Source: Hymenoscyphus infarciens (taxonomy: Eukaryota > Ascomycota > Leotiomycetes > Helotiales > Helotiaceae). Taken from it: DNA of 64,000 nt. The position numbers and the translations under genes were made by a program. Location: positions 124,001 to 188,000 of the forward strand of contig LLCB01000086.1 of assembly GCA_001414345.1 (NCBI GenBank), given 5' to 3'. Under the pieces are notes generated by a model. It made no database searches and was not told the origin of the DNA. It saw nothing but the letters and a program-made list of their open reading frames with translations. Below, piece by piece: positions 46,986 through 57,911 of the stretch. Each line of letters starts with the position of its first letter. The stretch's first letter is position 1.

Positions 46986-48283
46986 TTTTGCGTTTGTTCA
47001 AGGGATATGCGAACCCCCTTTCCCCACTATCCTCGAGGATATACACACTTCGAGTACAATATGGCTTTGACTCAGCGGCTGTGGGTTGCAAAGGGTTGAA
47101 CCATCTGGAGGGGTTTGCTCCAGCGTTCGTGGGGTGAGGTGGGTGATTTCGTTTCGAGTGTTATCGATGTGCGAGGCTTTTTTCTGCGTAATAATACTCT
47201 GGCAGACAAGGTTCGTTTCTAGGCTTGGCCTCTGGTTCCCGACAAGTTTGTTGTATAGGAATGCCTCGTTTTTCTCCGGCGATTCTATTAGTTCCGGCCA
47301 GATATTATGACGTTGTATATTCTGCGAGGGTGCAGGTGAAACGAATGTGGTGAAGGATTGTTGTGAATCTATTGACGTTGCCAGATAATCGCGTCGTCCC
47401 TCCAGGCTCCTCATCAATATTATTCATTCGCGTCTGGAGCCTCGCAAATGAATGTTGGCCCCCCTGTTGTTTCTGAGGCAGGGTCTAAGCTGCGAGAAAG
47501 AGGCGTGTCGAGAGCCGGCATGACGTGGTTGCATCAAGCTGTCAATTTGCCGGTGCGATGAGATTGGCAGGTTTAGCCTTGCACTTGGTTAGCCTCGTCT
47601 TTAGCGCTTTACTGGTGTGACTTTAGTATGATCAGGATTGCCAATGTCAATCCCCCATGCACTCTGTTTGCTTTCTTATATTTACAAGTTTTTTTCCCCG
47701 TCACAACCTCAATATTTATATAAGAAACAAAATGGTTATTTCTGTGGCTTTATTTACCTGAACTTTTGGGGATCTCTGTACTCTACTATTTCTCCGATGC
47801 AACAGTCGCAATTTCTACTCAATGTTGAGATAGACAGGCTTTTCTCACGAGCACCCCAGTTCTCGTAAACATCTTACGAAAGGGTCTAAATAGAACAAGC
47901 ACATCTCATGCCCCAGGAGGTCAAGATGAACCGTTAAATCGACTTCTGGATTCTTTAAAAATGCTCGCACGATACTTTAAATTGTCTCGGAGTTTCAGAA
48001 TTAATAGAGGGAGAGGTTGTATGCAAAGTAAACCTCGGGATTCTTACCTCATTTTTGAATCTGTCGAGTTTTCACATATCTGACTGACACTAAAGACGAG
48101 TTTCGCTCCCCAACGATGGATTTAAGCGACACCAGTTCGCCCGAGAAAGGGGACCGATCCAAATGTGAAAGCACTAGCAAGCGTTGGGCTTAAATACATA
48201 TCTCAGTCTCCTTCTCAACACACCTTCAGTTTTTGAATTTTTATACTGCGAAATCTCAAGACAGTAGCCTAAACAGCGTCAAT
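46986..48283. other. intergenic; upstream region of the kinesin gene
   Basis: 1.3 kb with only short unrelated frames. The part next to 46985 is presumably the kinesin promoter and leader. Confidence 0.4.
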
Positions 48284-48528
48284 ATGAACTCGCCAACATC
48301 TAACGAGACCGAGATGGAAGACCAGGTCGAGGTAAGTCTTCTAATTATCTTCGTCACCAGCCTTTTTTTATTTAAGATACCAAGCTAAACTAATGTTGCC
48401 ACATATTCGCCATCATCTATCTTTCAATTGTCCTTTTTCTCACCACCAACGTCCCAACCGCCACTCATGAATTATTCTTAACCATATTCTTCACCCTCTT
48501 CACCGCATGCTGGCTCCTATCAACATAG
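48284..48528 (+). pseudogene. possible small membrane protein with a lost splice acceptor
   Basis: The ATG at 48284 opens MNSPTSNETEMEDQVE, followed by a good donor (gtaagt at 48332). The frame 48406-48528 reads as a hydrophobic hairpin (FAIIYLSIVLFLTT, a short loop, LFLTIFFTLFTACWLL) and ends in TAG. The branch-like ctaaactaat lies 15 bp upstream, but no AG precedes the hydrophobic exon where an acceptor is expected (acatat rather than acatag). It is either a decayed gene or chance. Confidence 0.3.
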
Positions 48529-49463
48529 CTATCCAATTCTCAAGCAAGACGAACTCCAAAGTTTAGCTAAAACCCAACTTCAGGCCCCATTCCACATATT
48601 ATACTTTTATATCTATATTAACGTTCGCCTTCTCGCTATGGATTGGAAACCGAGATTATCATGGTAGAATGTTAGGTAGACTGTGTAAGTGGTCTAAAAT
48701 CCTTTTATTCTTTTACTCTTCGGGGATAGAATGGTACTTGCTTCTTTAGTTTTGTTTTAGATAGGCGGTGCAGGGGTAGGCAGGTTTGGTTTCGTGAAGA
48801 GGGTGAGATAAGAAAATCTTTCGTTCGACGGCGACCTTTGGAACTTTCTCTTTTTGTCGAAAAATAAGTGACAGGGGTCCTTCAGTTTTAAAGACGTACT
48901 AATTTCTAGGTAATGAATAAAAAATTATAGGCATTAGCTAATAAGGCACAAGCAACAAATTATTCACTCCCCAACCAGTGAGTCGGCGACATGGGGAAAG
49001 GGGAATATAATTAAGTGAATAGAATCAATAGATAAATGTGGCAAAAACACGAAATATTTTTTTCTTCCTCAGAAACTACCAACAAACCTACAGCGTGTCT
49101 CGAAAATCCTATAATACAGAACGACAATCAGTTCGCTTTATGATTCAGTATAAGCGCCCTAGTAACCAACGAGACTACTCTGAGCAATGAAGAGAATACT
49201 TCGAGCGACACCGAGACTGCTCTATGGATAAAACAAAGACTAGTACCTATAGTCAAGGTAGGCTTTCTTCGCACCGCTAAGTAACCACTTAAACAAATGC
49301 TCTATTCCAGAAGTTCTTTACACTTAAAAGAATCCCTTACCTCGGTAAGTTCTTCCCTTCCTCATGCCTCCATATGGTACATGTAATAGCTTCTCATTTA
49401 TAATAGTACTTTATGGCTTCTTTATACAATGGTTAATTAATCTATTTAAAGCCTACCTACGGA
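48529..49463. other. intergenic with possible upstream exon pieces
   Basis: 49155-49258 contains an open stretch reading SALVTNETTLSNEENTSSDTE. It resembles the Ser/Asn/Glu-rich start at 48284 but lacks a start codon (ATA where ATG would fit) and cannot be joined in frame to 49464. It may be a decayed paralogue. Confidence 0.3.
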
Positions 49464-49811
49464 ATGCCGGATAAACTTACGAGTTGGTTTCTTCGGACTA
49501 ACAACACCCGCATCATCATTCCCTTCCTAATTAAATTTGTACTCGTCGTCAACGATATCAATTGCGACCCCTTCTCAGCTACCACTCTCCCCCTTCTAAA
49601 GATACTTATCTCCATCCAACTCACTGCACTCGCCTGGCGTATAGATAATGTCCCGACACAAAGATCTGATGGCATTACTAAGGAACAAGGGGACCTCATT
49701 GATGTTATCTTGGCGATTTTTGTCACAGTATTTGTGATGATTTTACTTAGTGTTTATATTTACATTTTTCATTGGGGATTTACATTCTATGTCAACCGAC
49801 GTCAACTTTGA
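49464..49811 (+). CDS. small predicted membrane protein (115 aa), hypothetical
   Basis: An open frame with two clear hydrophobic segments: IIIPFLIKFVLVV near residues 17-29 and a long one near 80-108 (VILAIFVTVFVMILLSVYIYI). The loop between them is polar. No family is recognised. It could be the last exon of a longer gene whose earlier exons (around 49160-49350) no longer join in frame, or a young ORF. Confidence 0.4.
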   Translation: MPDKLTSWFLRTNNTRIIIPFLIKFVLVVNDINCDPFSATTLPLLKILISIQLTALAWRIDNVPTQRSDGITKEQGDLIDVILAIFVTVFVMILLSVYIYIFHWGFTFYVNRRQL

Positions 49812-50460
49812 CATTCCCTCAAACACGTTCTTGTGATAGGATTAGGGCTATAGAACTACCCTGTTTCTAATCTTCACGCGAAACAAGCGGAAAATAATGA
49901 GACGTTATTCTTCCAAGGCGCTGGGGTACGGAAAGGGATCTTTCATAGAACCGTAGGGAAATAAACTACTGATCCCAAATCTGTGTAAGAAATTGAAAAT
50001 CTTGAACGAGTTTTCAGAAGTTCCTAGCTAACGAGCGAGGTAATAAGTCCCCAGTAATTATTGGCCCAAAACTGTAACGAGGTCTCTAGTCTTAATATGC
50101 TCCCTAGAGTAGAGGGGTGGTAAACTTTATTTCGAGGGGATATGCTTGGAACTTGGGAGTAGCTAGCAAGTCGAGCGAGGAGAGTGTGGAAAAAACCCGA
50201 CCCATAAATTCTAGAAATTAGTAGTTTAATAGAGAAGACTTTTAAGAGTGAAACAATAAGAAAACAAAGAAACCAAAAGTGGGGTTTTCCTTCAGCTACA
50301 GTATTCAATATTAAGCGTCATACCCAAACAGATATGAAAGCTATCCCTGTACAAAATCCCCCCCCCCCGGGGCCAGAGTTCACTAAGCATAAAAACAACA
50401 AGCAATATTTGAACAAATATGGACAACCGAGAGTTGCTCCCAAAACAACGCGTCGGGTAT

Positions 50461-50965
50461 CTACTTCTTTAAAACACCAGCAGAATACAAATCTGGAATG
50501 GCTTGTCTCACAGTCTAATCCGTACACTTAATCATAGGTGGGCGAGATTCACTGGGGGCATAGAAACCTCCACCTGGTTTCATTTGCTCTGTCTTCATAG
50601 TCTTGATGTTGAAACTTTTCTGCTTTGGTGGAGGGGATTGAGCCTTAAGAATCTCGTCCATCTTATGTAGATAACCGGATATTGGAATGGTGCCCAAGAA
50701 TTCCTTGTTAAAGAAAGTCTTGGACTCTTCGGGTCGTTTTTCTCTCTTTGTGTCGTATTGCATACCAGAAGTGATATCTTCCGTGACATGGTGGATGATT
50801 CCATTGCCGTTGGATTCGGTCTAGACGAATATCACATTGTGATATCTTGGGCTAGGCTTTTCGGGAGCGGGCATCGAATTGGTGTATTCGATTTTGAAGA
50901 CGTTATAGGACAAGATTGAGAAACGGGATTGTGAACAATATGATTCAAAAAAGACGGAAGTATCA
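50461..50965 (-). pseudogene. pseudogene of a conserved fungal hypothetical-protein family
   Basis: A minus-strand frame from about 50965 reads NSMPAPEKPSPRYHNVIFV, stops at a TAG (50821-50823), then continues through QYDTKREKRPEESKTFFNKEFLGTI, ending after KCTD at a second TAG (50515-50517). Beyond it RQAIPDLYSAGVLKK reads on to a natural stop at 50461. The layout (MRYE-KPxxRPExSxTF..K.FLG and IKCTEWTE..AIPALxxAG) matches a fungal family I know only as hypothetical proteins. The second TAG sits where that family has Trp, so a TGG-to-TAG change is likely. The N-terminus is also lost. Confidence 0.65.
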
Positions 50966-52062
50966 AAACAAAGTGTTGCTCAAGCTTGGCACATTTTTCG
51001 GCGGCTGGTTTGCAGTTGAATAGAGGTTGGATGATATGATTATTGTTGAGAAGATCGTAGAAATTGGAATAGATGTGAAGAATGAAGAGTCGTTGCTCTG
51101 GAGAAGAGAGAATACCAAATGTAGAGATTCAGAACTCCTTTTACGCCCTTTCTGCTGTGCCCCAAGCGATACCCTTGGGTGGTATAGAAAAAGCCCATCA
51201 GAGAGACCGAAGTATCCACAAACCAACAGTTTGAGGTCTCTGAATAGGCCATCTCAAGTTCTCCACCACCGCTTAAAGAATACCGAATGATTTTATTGGT
51301 TGAAGACAGAATAAGCCACATTGAAGTACGTGTCTTCGGACGTTAAATCAAGTTTGTGATAGCCACCTGGAAATAGTAAATCCATAGAGGTCCTCGTTCT
51401 CTGATGATCAACTCCTCCAGCAAAATGACCAACTACTCATGAAACCTTGGTGGGCACAGTGTAGGGAATACGTATAGTTTTTAAAGAACTAACTGTACTA
51501 ACTTGCTATATAGCTAGTTTTTAGGAAATTTTACTTAGTTTTGAATTGCTTATCGAAAACTGTAGTTAGTATAGTTTTATATAGCAAAACTACGTAGTTT
51601 TATAAACTAAGTAGCTTTTAAATATTATATAATCTTATTTAATAATATATAATAATATATTAAAATTTTATAGTTTTAATAAGACTATAAGCCTAGAAAA
51701 GAGGTAAACTAAGCTCTTTTAGATAAGATTATTTTTTCTAGCTTTTCTATTAGCTAGGCTCTTATCGCTAATCTTACGATTTGTTTATAGTACTATTATC
51801 CGAATAATAATATTAATATACTACTAAAAGAAGCCTAGACACTCTCTAGGAGGCTAGTAAGAGTTCCTCAACCTATGTTAAATAAAATCCGCAAGTGCTA
51901 AGTTCGGGATAGCTCTGCGCATGGAAGCAATGGTCTCCTCTACCAGCAAGACTGGTATCGGCTTAATCGGTCTTTGGAGGCTGGTGAAGGGATCATTGGC
52001 GGACTATGCTGGAGATAAGAGACAAACTGAAAAGTTGTAGTGTATTTATAATTCAGTGTTGC
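50966..52062. other. gene-free stretch with an AT-rich insert
   Basis: 51480-51840 is AT-rich with many repeated words (tagtttta, taagtag), probably a RIP-mutated repeat fragment. A 93-residue minus-strand ORF at 51040-51321 has no recognisable feature and is not called. Confidence 0.4.
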
Positions 52063-52637
52063 CAGTAGTGTCTGGACTATCATACCACTACGATATATCG
52101 TTAAAAATAGAGTTTAATATATACTATTTACACTTTATATTCCTAATAATATTTAATCGTCTTACTATTAATATTATTATTATTTTAATTAATATTATAA
52201 TAATACTATAGTATTACTAAGGCTATTAGATTTAAGCTTTTTACTAGATTTTAAACCTACTTATTTTTAGTCTTATACTTTGGAATTATATAATATAATA
52301 TATAACGTTAAAAGTATATATCTAAATAGCGGGATTTATAGATCTAATTAAATAGAGTACTTTAAAAAAAGAATTATATTAATAGCTTTTAAAATAGCCT
52401 TAAAATTTCTTATATAGCTTATATTAATAAAAGTAGCCTATACGAGATATAGAAGGTTTACTTTTAGGTTTTAGTACATAAGTTATTAAATAGTATACGA
52501 TTAGTACTATTACGATATTAAATAAGGAGTATAGTATAGTTGTAATATTAGGTTTAAAAATAAATATATACTATTAAAATATTCTAATAATATATTTATT
52601 TAAAATACTATAGTATTTTACTATGATAATACTACTA
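52063..52637. mobile_element. hAT-type MITE related to the 20 kb copy
   Basis: The ends are inverted (left cagtagtgtctgg, right reverse complement tagtagtattatc). Internal sequence near 52330-52400 matches 20450-20530 in reverse. The 8 bp flanks (agtgttgc and gcaacatg) do not match as a direct duplication, so the ends are rearranged or my boundaries are off. Confidence 0.55.
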
Positions 52638-53904
52638 GCAACATGGATCAGGACAGACAGCATCCTATATATTGGGCTAATCAATCACAACTTCAAAGGT
52701 AATGCCACAAAGATCCTAGACATTCACTCTGTTAACAAGCTTACAGTTCCTCGTGATTTAAGGACGGGCGTTATCCCGCAAGGGCCAAGCCCTTCCTGGC
52801 CTTCATACTGGCTGATAGAAGACGAAAGCGCTGGGGAACTAATTTGACCTTCCATAGTTCGGAAATGGTTATGGTGGGCGGTCACTCGAAAAACATTACC
52901 AGCTTGATTTCGTCCGCGGAAGGGATTTTTATGCCACGGGTACGTGCATGCATACAAAACCTTTGGGGTGGCAGCTGGCGTCAAGTCAGGAGACGTTGAA
53001 GTCAGGTTGTTCAAATACTCCTTGGTGCAGGTGCGTGGCTTGAGTGCCCTGTCTATCATCATTACCATTCACAGAAAAGTCTCACAATGATTGCAGTGGC
53101 AAGTAAAGACGCAAAAATGGCACATTTGCTTCGAAGAACCAGGGGACGGCGGAGACCCAGAAGCTTTCTATGTAGACTACCTATCACAGTTACCGCCCAG
53201 AATCCTGGCATGAAGATCATGACTGGTCAGATGCAGAAGGTTAGATTATTGATTAAACTGGCGCAGGTGTTATTTCCAAGAGAAGAGTCCACTACTGAAA
53301 GATATTCGACTAGGCCCTGAGGGGTCTCAAGTGTAGCCGCGAATAGAGTGTAGAAATACGTCGTTCCCCACCTTTCCCCATATAGCCAAAGAATTTTTGT
53401 GACTCATGAGTAGGTAGTATGAATGTCTTCCCGTATCTTTCTTCCCCCACCCCAGAGACTCCGTTAGCATGTAACAAGTAATTGATAAAAACATCAGAGC
53501 CACTCCTTCGCTTCCCTTTCTATATGTAGTATCACTACAGTACCATTTAAGCGAAAATCGAAACTGCCACTTTCTCAAAGACAAAACTCCACCAGGAAGA
53601 ATTTCTCAGTATTAGCTCCCGGTGCTCCAAAGAGACAGCAAGAAATAACTTAAGCCCTTTATCCCAGTTTACGGTCATAAGGAAGTCTTTGCATTCCTGA
53701 AGCGATTTTGAAAGTCCCAGAGAGAGAATGTAGACATTTCATCAATGAACTTCCGATGTAGCACTTATAACTGATGAAGGTGTAGCGATAATATTGTATA
53801 TCACTTTCCGGACGAAGTCCGAAATGACGCTTTGCCAAGTCACCTGTATTTCCCCTCCTTCGATTCTACCTACACATCCCCGAGAAGAAAACAACCCAGG
53901 AAAC
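52638..53904. other. intergenic, no gene supported
   Basis: Several medium ORFs overlap on both strands without a recognisable domain. A phrase reading CFEEPGDGGDPEAFYVDYLSQ near 53120-53190 (+) looks coding-like but has no clear exon partners. Confidence 0.4.
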
Positions 53905-55958
53905 TCACCCAGGGAAAGCCGCCCCATCCCCTCTCGGATCACTCCCCGCAGAATAAACCACAGTCCCCTCCTCAACATGACTCCTAATAACCTGACCCCT
54001 CCCAAAAACCCCTCTCGCATAACCTGTCACAATACTAGCCTGATGGCCCATCCCCTTCAACTCCTCACAAGTCTCCTCACTAATGCCCTCCTCCAAAAAC
54101 ACCTTCCTCCCAAACCCATCTCCAGGCATATACTCAGCCCCAATACAAAACCTCGGCGCATCAAGTGCAGCTTGTGGATTATATTTGAAGGCAAGCATGT
54201 TAAGTAAAACCTGCACGTGACCCTGTGGCTGCATAAATCCTCCCATGACGCCGTAGACAGAATGCAAAGAGCCATCATGTTTATTAGTGATCATGGCGGG
54301 AATGATAGTATGATAAGGTCTTTTCCCTGGCGCGATCGCGTTGGGATGTCCAGGAACGAGTTGGAAATTCCCACCCCGATTCTGGAGCACGAATCCACAG
54401 TCTTTTGGTATAATCCCAGATCCGAAACCGTGGAAATTAGAGTTGATGAAGGAGATGGCATTCCCTTCTTTGTCCGTGACTGCGAAATAAACAGTATCAC
54501 TATGATTATGTGCCGGACTTCCATGGTCGTAAATTTTATCAGAGGCCTTGGTGGGATCAAATAGCTTTGCTCGCTCCGCGAGGTAGGCTTTGGAGATTAA
54601 TTCTGCGGTTGGGACTTTTGATTTTGCGGGGTCGGCAACGAACCAACTTGCGTCTGCGAATGCGATGCGGAGGGATTCGATTATGGCGTGGAGATAGGTG
54701 GTCGTGTTGTGGTCTTCTTTTTTGAATTTGGGGATTTTGCCGCTTTCTTCTAAAGATTCGATTATTCCTAGGGCCATGAGGGCTACGATTCCTTGGCCGT
54801 TTGGGGGGTGTTCCCAGACTTCGACGCCGTGGTCGTCTTCATTCGAGCCTTGGCCGGAGATTCCATCTACGTATGTTGATTTTGTATCGGCATAGCCTTG
54901 GCCTTTCCAGACATATGAGATGGGATCAACTGGCTCGGTGCCGACTTCTAGATGATTCTTCAAGTCATCTAGTTCTAGGAAACCTCCTCGGTCTTTTGTA
55001 ACTTTGATGATTGCTTCGGCGATTCTGCCAGTGTAAAATCCCTTCTTCCCATCTTTGGCAAGTGCTCGAAAGGTCTTTCCTAGGTTTGGATTCTTGAAAA
55101 TTTCTCCGGGTCTTGGGCCTCGGAGTTCTTTTGAAGTTGGATCTTCCTTCAGCAGCTCAGCAAAATTTGGTGAAGCCTCTCTCAGCTCCTCCACTCCATT
55201 TCTCCACTTTGAAATTTTAGCCAATACAGCATTTTGTAGATTTGAGATGACTTACCATAGTAGAAGACAACTCTGATACAGGGAATCCCCTCTCCGCTAA
55301 TTCAATAGCTGGTGCTAATATCTGTTCCAAAGTAACCTTTCCACTTCCAAATCTCTCAACCGTATCAACCCATCCAGCAGCAGCTCCAGGTACTGTAACA
55401 GCATGAACACTTCGCAAAGAAAGTTTCCCATCTTCTCCATCTTTGAAGCCGAGATCTTTTCGTATTGCTTCAAGTGTACATTTCATTCCCGACCGACCGG
55501 AACCATTCATAGCCTCAATCTTCTTGGTTTTTGCATTGTAGAATAGACAGAACATGTCACCACCAATTCCCGTGGATGTAGGTTCTGTTAAATTCAAACC
55601 AGCAGCTGATGAACTATTAGCTAGGACGTCTCCAATTAATTGGCTTTTAGAACATACCAACGGCAACAGCTGCATCCTACACAAAATCAGTAAACCCCAT
55701 CAAAGGCGGGGTACCAATACATACAGCAGCATTCCCACCAGCATCCAAAACTTTAAGACCACATCTTGCAGCTAAAGGTTGCGTGCAAGCAATCATTCCC
55801 TCCGTACTATGTACCACGCTTCTCCGACTCGGAAAAGATTGGAATTCAGGGTCCTCTGCCGGGTACACGGAAGTCAAATTTAAAGGCATTTTGAATGGAC
55901 TGAAAGTATGGAATCCTGCCACTGGCGTCCTAGGGATAAAGCGTAAGTGGGAGAACAT
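53905..55958 (-). CDS. gamma-glutamyltransferase family protein, YwrD-like (634 aa)
   Basis: Four exons on the minus strand (55958-55725, 55676-55658, 55605-55256, 55206-53905; 1905 nt) with GT..AG introns of 48, 52 and 49 bp. The second exon is only 19 nt but restores GGNAADAAVAVAAGLNLTEP, a family hallmark. Thr439 in HSDTVYFAVTDKEGNA is the expected autocleavage site and N-terminal nucleophile of the small subunit. GFGSGIIP and YGVMGGFMQPQGHVQ follow as usual. The family cleaves gamma-glutamyl bonds of glutathione and related peptides. The pattern SDTVYF is closer to bacterial YwrD-type than to secreted yeast Ecm38-type enzymes. I see no signal peptide. The start may instead be the internal Met at 55889 (MPLNLTSVYP), where family similarity begins; the 23 extra residues are unproven. 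Confidence 0.9.
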
Positions 55959-56315
55959 CTTGTTTTGGAGAATGGATTGGACATACTACTCAAAGTTCCA
56001 ATCTATTGGAGTCGGAGAGATGAGATGAGAGAAATGAGTCAAATGAGACTCGGTAAGGAATTAGAGTAAGTTGTAGAGAAAGGAAACACAAACATTGGAT
56101 GACATTAGAAGCAGTCCGATTTCGCAAATGGAGGAGGGGTTGACAGTATCATGAAGTGACTTCGATGGCCGCGGCGGCAGATAACGTCACAAGCACCCAA
56201 TCAAGAGGGCGGTAGCCCGAACTGAAGTCCCGAGACAGGGGTGCATCGGCTGTTGAGGTTCCAAAAACTTTGGAGAAGCTCATGGGAATAGCTTCAAAAA
56301 ACACCCAATTAAAGC
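55959..56315. promoter_or_regulatory. divergent upstream region (357 bp)
   Basis: The compact gap between the gamma-glutamyltransferase and release-factor genes must hold both promoters. No specific site is named. Confidence 0.35.
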
Positions 56316-57671
56316 ATGTTTGGAGCTCCCTGGATCTGCAGACGATGCATCAACATCTGCTTGAAGCCGGCTAGACGGCGCATCATACGACTTGCAAGCA
56401 CTGGTAAGTCTGCCTTTTTAATTGACGAGCGCAATCTGATAAACAAACCAGCAAGTCATGCCTCCTTTTCCCCAATCCTGCTCGCGCGCGCGCGAAACAT
56501 GGCAGCAGAACACGCCCGCCTCTCCCTCGAGACAGCTGAATCCTTCGACGCAAAAATAAGCAAGAGAATCGGCGAGTTATCCCGCGTAACCTACGCCCTG
56601 AAAGAATGGGAGGAAAGCGAATCGGCACTCGAAGAACTCCATGCCCTCCTACGGGACCCCACCACAGACGATGAATTGCGAGAACTTGCGGCGGAGGATT
56701 TGGCAGCTACGCAGATGCAATTGGATACGCTCTCGCAGAATCTCGCGACGTCTCTTACGCCCAAGCATCCCTTTGAGGAGATGCCTTGTTTGATGGAAAT
56801 CAGACCTGGGGCTGGGGGTGGAGAGGCGGCGCTGTTTGCGAGTGAGTTGATGAGGATGTATCAAGCCTTGTGTTCGCGGAAGGGATATCGGGTATCTGTA
56901 ATGAAATACGAGACCGCAGATGGGGATAGTTCTGCCAACGGCACAGCGCCCCTCGCAGAAGCCATTTTGGAAATCGAAGCTCCCGGGGCCTATGGAGAAT
57001 TACGCAGCGAAGCAGGTGTACATCGCGTCCAACGTGTTCCAGCGACGGAAAGCAAGGGTCGTACACATACAAGTGCTGTGAGTGTGCTGGTTCTCCCAAG
57101 CTTACCCGCGAGCGCGAGCGAGGGCCAGGAATTATGGGAAACGGATTTAAATGATCCTACTAGTGACTACTATGTCAATGTCACGGATGTACGAACAGAT
57201 GTTATGCGCGCCAGAGGTGCAGGAGGGCAACATGTTAATACGACCGATTCGGCGATACGACTCACCCATATTCCCACGAACACAGTTGTCAGTATGCAAG
57301 ATTCGCGCTCGCAGCACAAGAATCGCGAGAAGGCGTGGCAGATTCTAAGATCTAAACTTGCGCAAGCGAAACGGGAGGCTAGGGAGGAGGAGGTGATGAG
57401 TATAAGACGTGGGGTGATTGGAGTTGCTAAGATGGGGAGGCAGAATAAAATCCGGACTTATAATTATGGACAGCAGAGAGTGACGGATCATCGGAGTGGG
57501 TTTAGTGTTCACAATCTTGATGATGTTATGGAGGGGGGGTTTGAACTTGATAAGGTTATTGAGAGTGTCAAGGGGTGGATGGGGGAACAGGAGATGCAGG
57601 CTTTGCTGCTGGAGGAGGAGGATGAAGCTGGTGGTAAGCCTACGGGTACCAAATCTAAAAAGTCGAGATAA
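56316..57671 (+). CDS. MRF1: mitochondrial peptide chain release factor 1 (435 aa if the intron is removed)
   Basis: A full-length class-I release factor. The GGQ motif (GAGGQHVN, residues ~287-289), which triggers peptidyl-tRNA hydrolysis, and a PAT tripeptide for UAA/UAG recognition (RVPATESKGRTHTSAV) are both present. The N-terminus is Arg-rich with few acidic residues (ICRRCINICLKPARRRIIRLAST), which suits mitochondrial import. The reading frame is open throughout, but 56404-56451 has a perfect donor (gtaagt), a ctgat branch-like site and an accag acceptor. It is 48 bp, so splicing keeps the frame and joins LAST to ASHASF. I therefore model two exons, 56316-56403 and 56452-57671. The C-terminus has a basic KSKKSR tail. 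Confidence 0.92.
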   Translation: MFGAPWICRRCINICLKPARRRIIRLASTGKSAFLIDERNLINKPASHASFSPILLARARNMAAEHARLSLETAESFDAKISKRIGELSRVTYALKEWEESESALEELHALLRDPTTDDELRELAAEDLAATQMQLDTLSQNLATSLTPKHPFEEMPCLMEIRPGAGGGEAALFASELMRMYQALCSRKGYRVSVMKYETADGDSSANGTAPLAEAILEIEAPGAYGELRSEAGVHRVQRVPATESKGRTHTSAVSVLVLPSLPASASEGQELWETDLNDPTSDYYVNVTDVRTDVMRARGAGGQHVNTTDSAIRLTHIPTNTVVSMQDSRSQHKNREKAWQILRSKLAQAKREAREEEVMSIRRGVIGVAKMGRQNKIRTYNYGQQRVTDHRSGFSVHNLDDVMEGGFELDKVIESVKGWMGEQEMQALLLEEEDEAGGKPTGTKSKKSR

Positions 57672-57911
57672 TAAGATGCCAATCCATTTTCAAACTTGAG
57701 ATTTCGAACTCTCCTGCATTCGAATGATTTGTATTTTCAAATGTCGGTAGCGGAGTATCTCCCTCCTACTGCAAGAACTCCTTTCAGCCGCCATGGATAA
57801 ATTTCACGATCCTTCTCCTCAACACAACCAAAATGACACCACAGCCACAATGATACCCCCAAGAACATCGTCCTCTCGTTTCGAAGCTTATTTCGCCTTA
57901 GTGGAATCACA

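Noticed and set aside
51040..51321. 93-residue minus-strand ORF upstream of the 50.5 kb pseudogene
   Set aside because: No similarity to the pseudogene family and no recognisable domain; likely chance.
52623..53320. Coding-like phrases on the plus strand and a 114-residue minus ORF
   Set aside because: Some peptides look plausible, but no consistent exon chain, start and family match could be made, so no gene is called.
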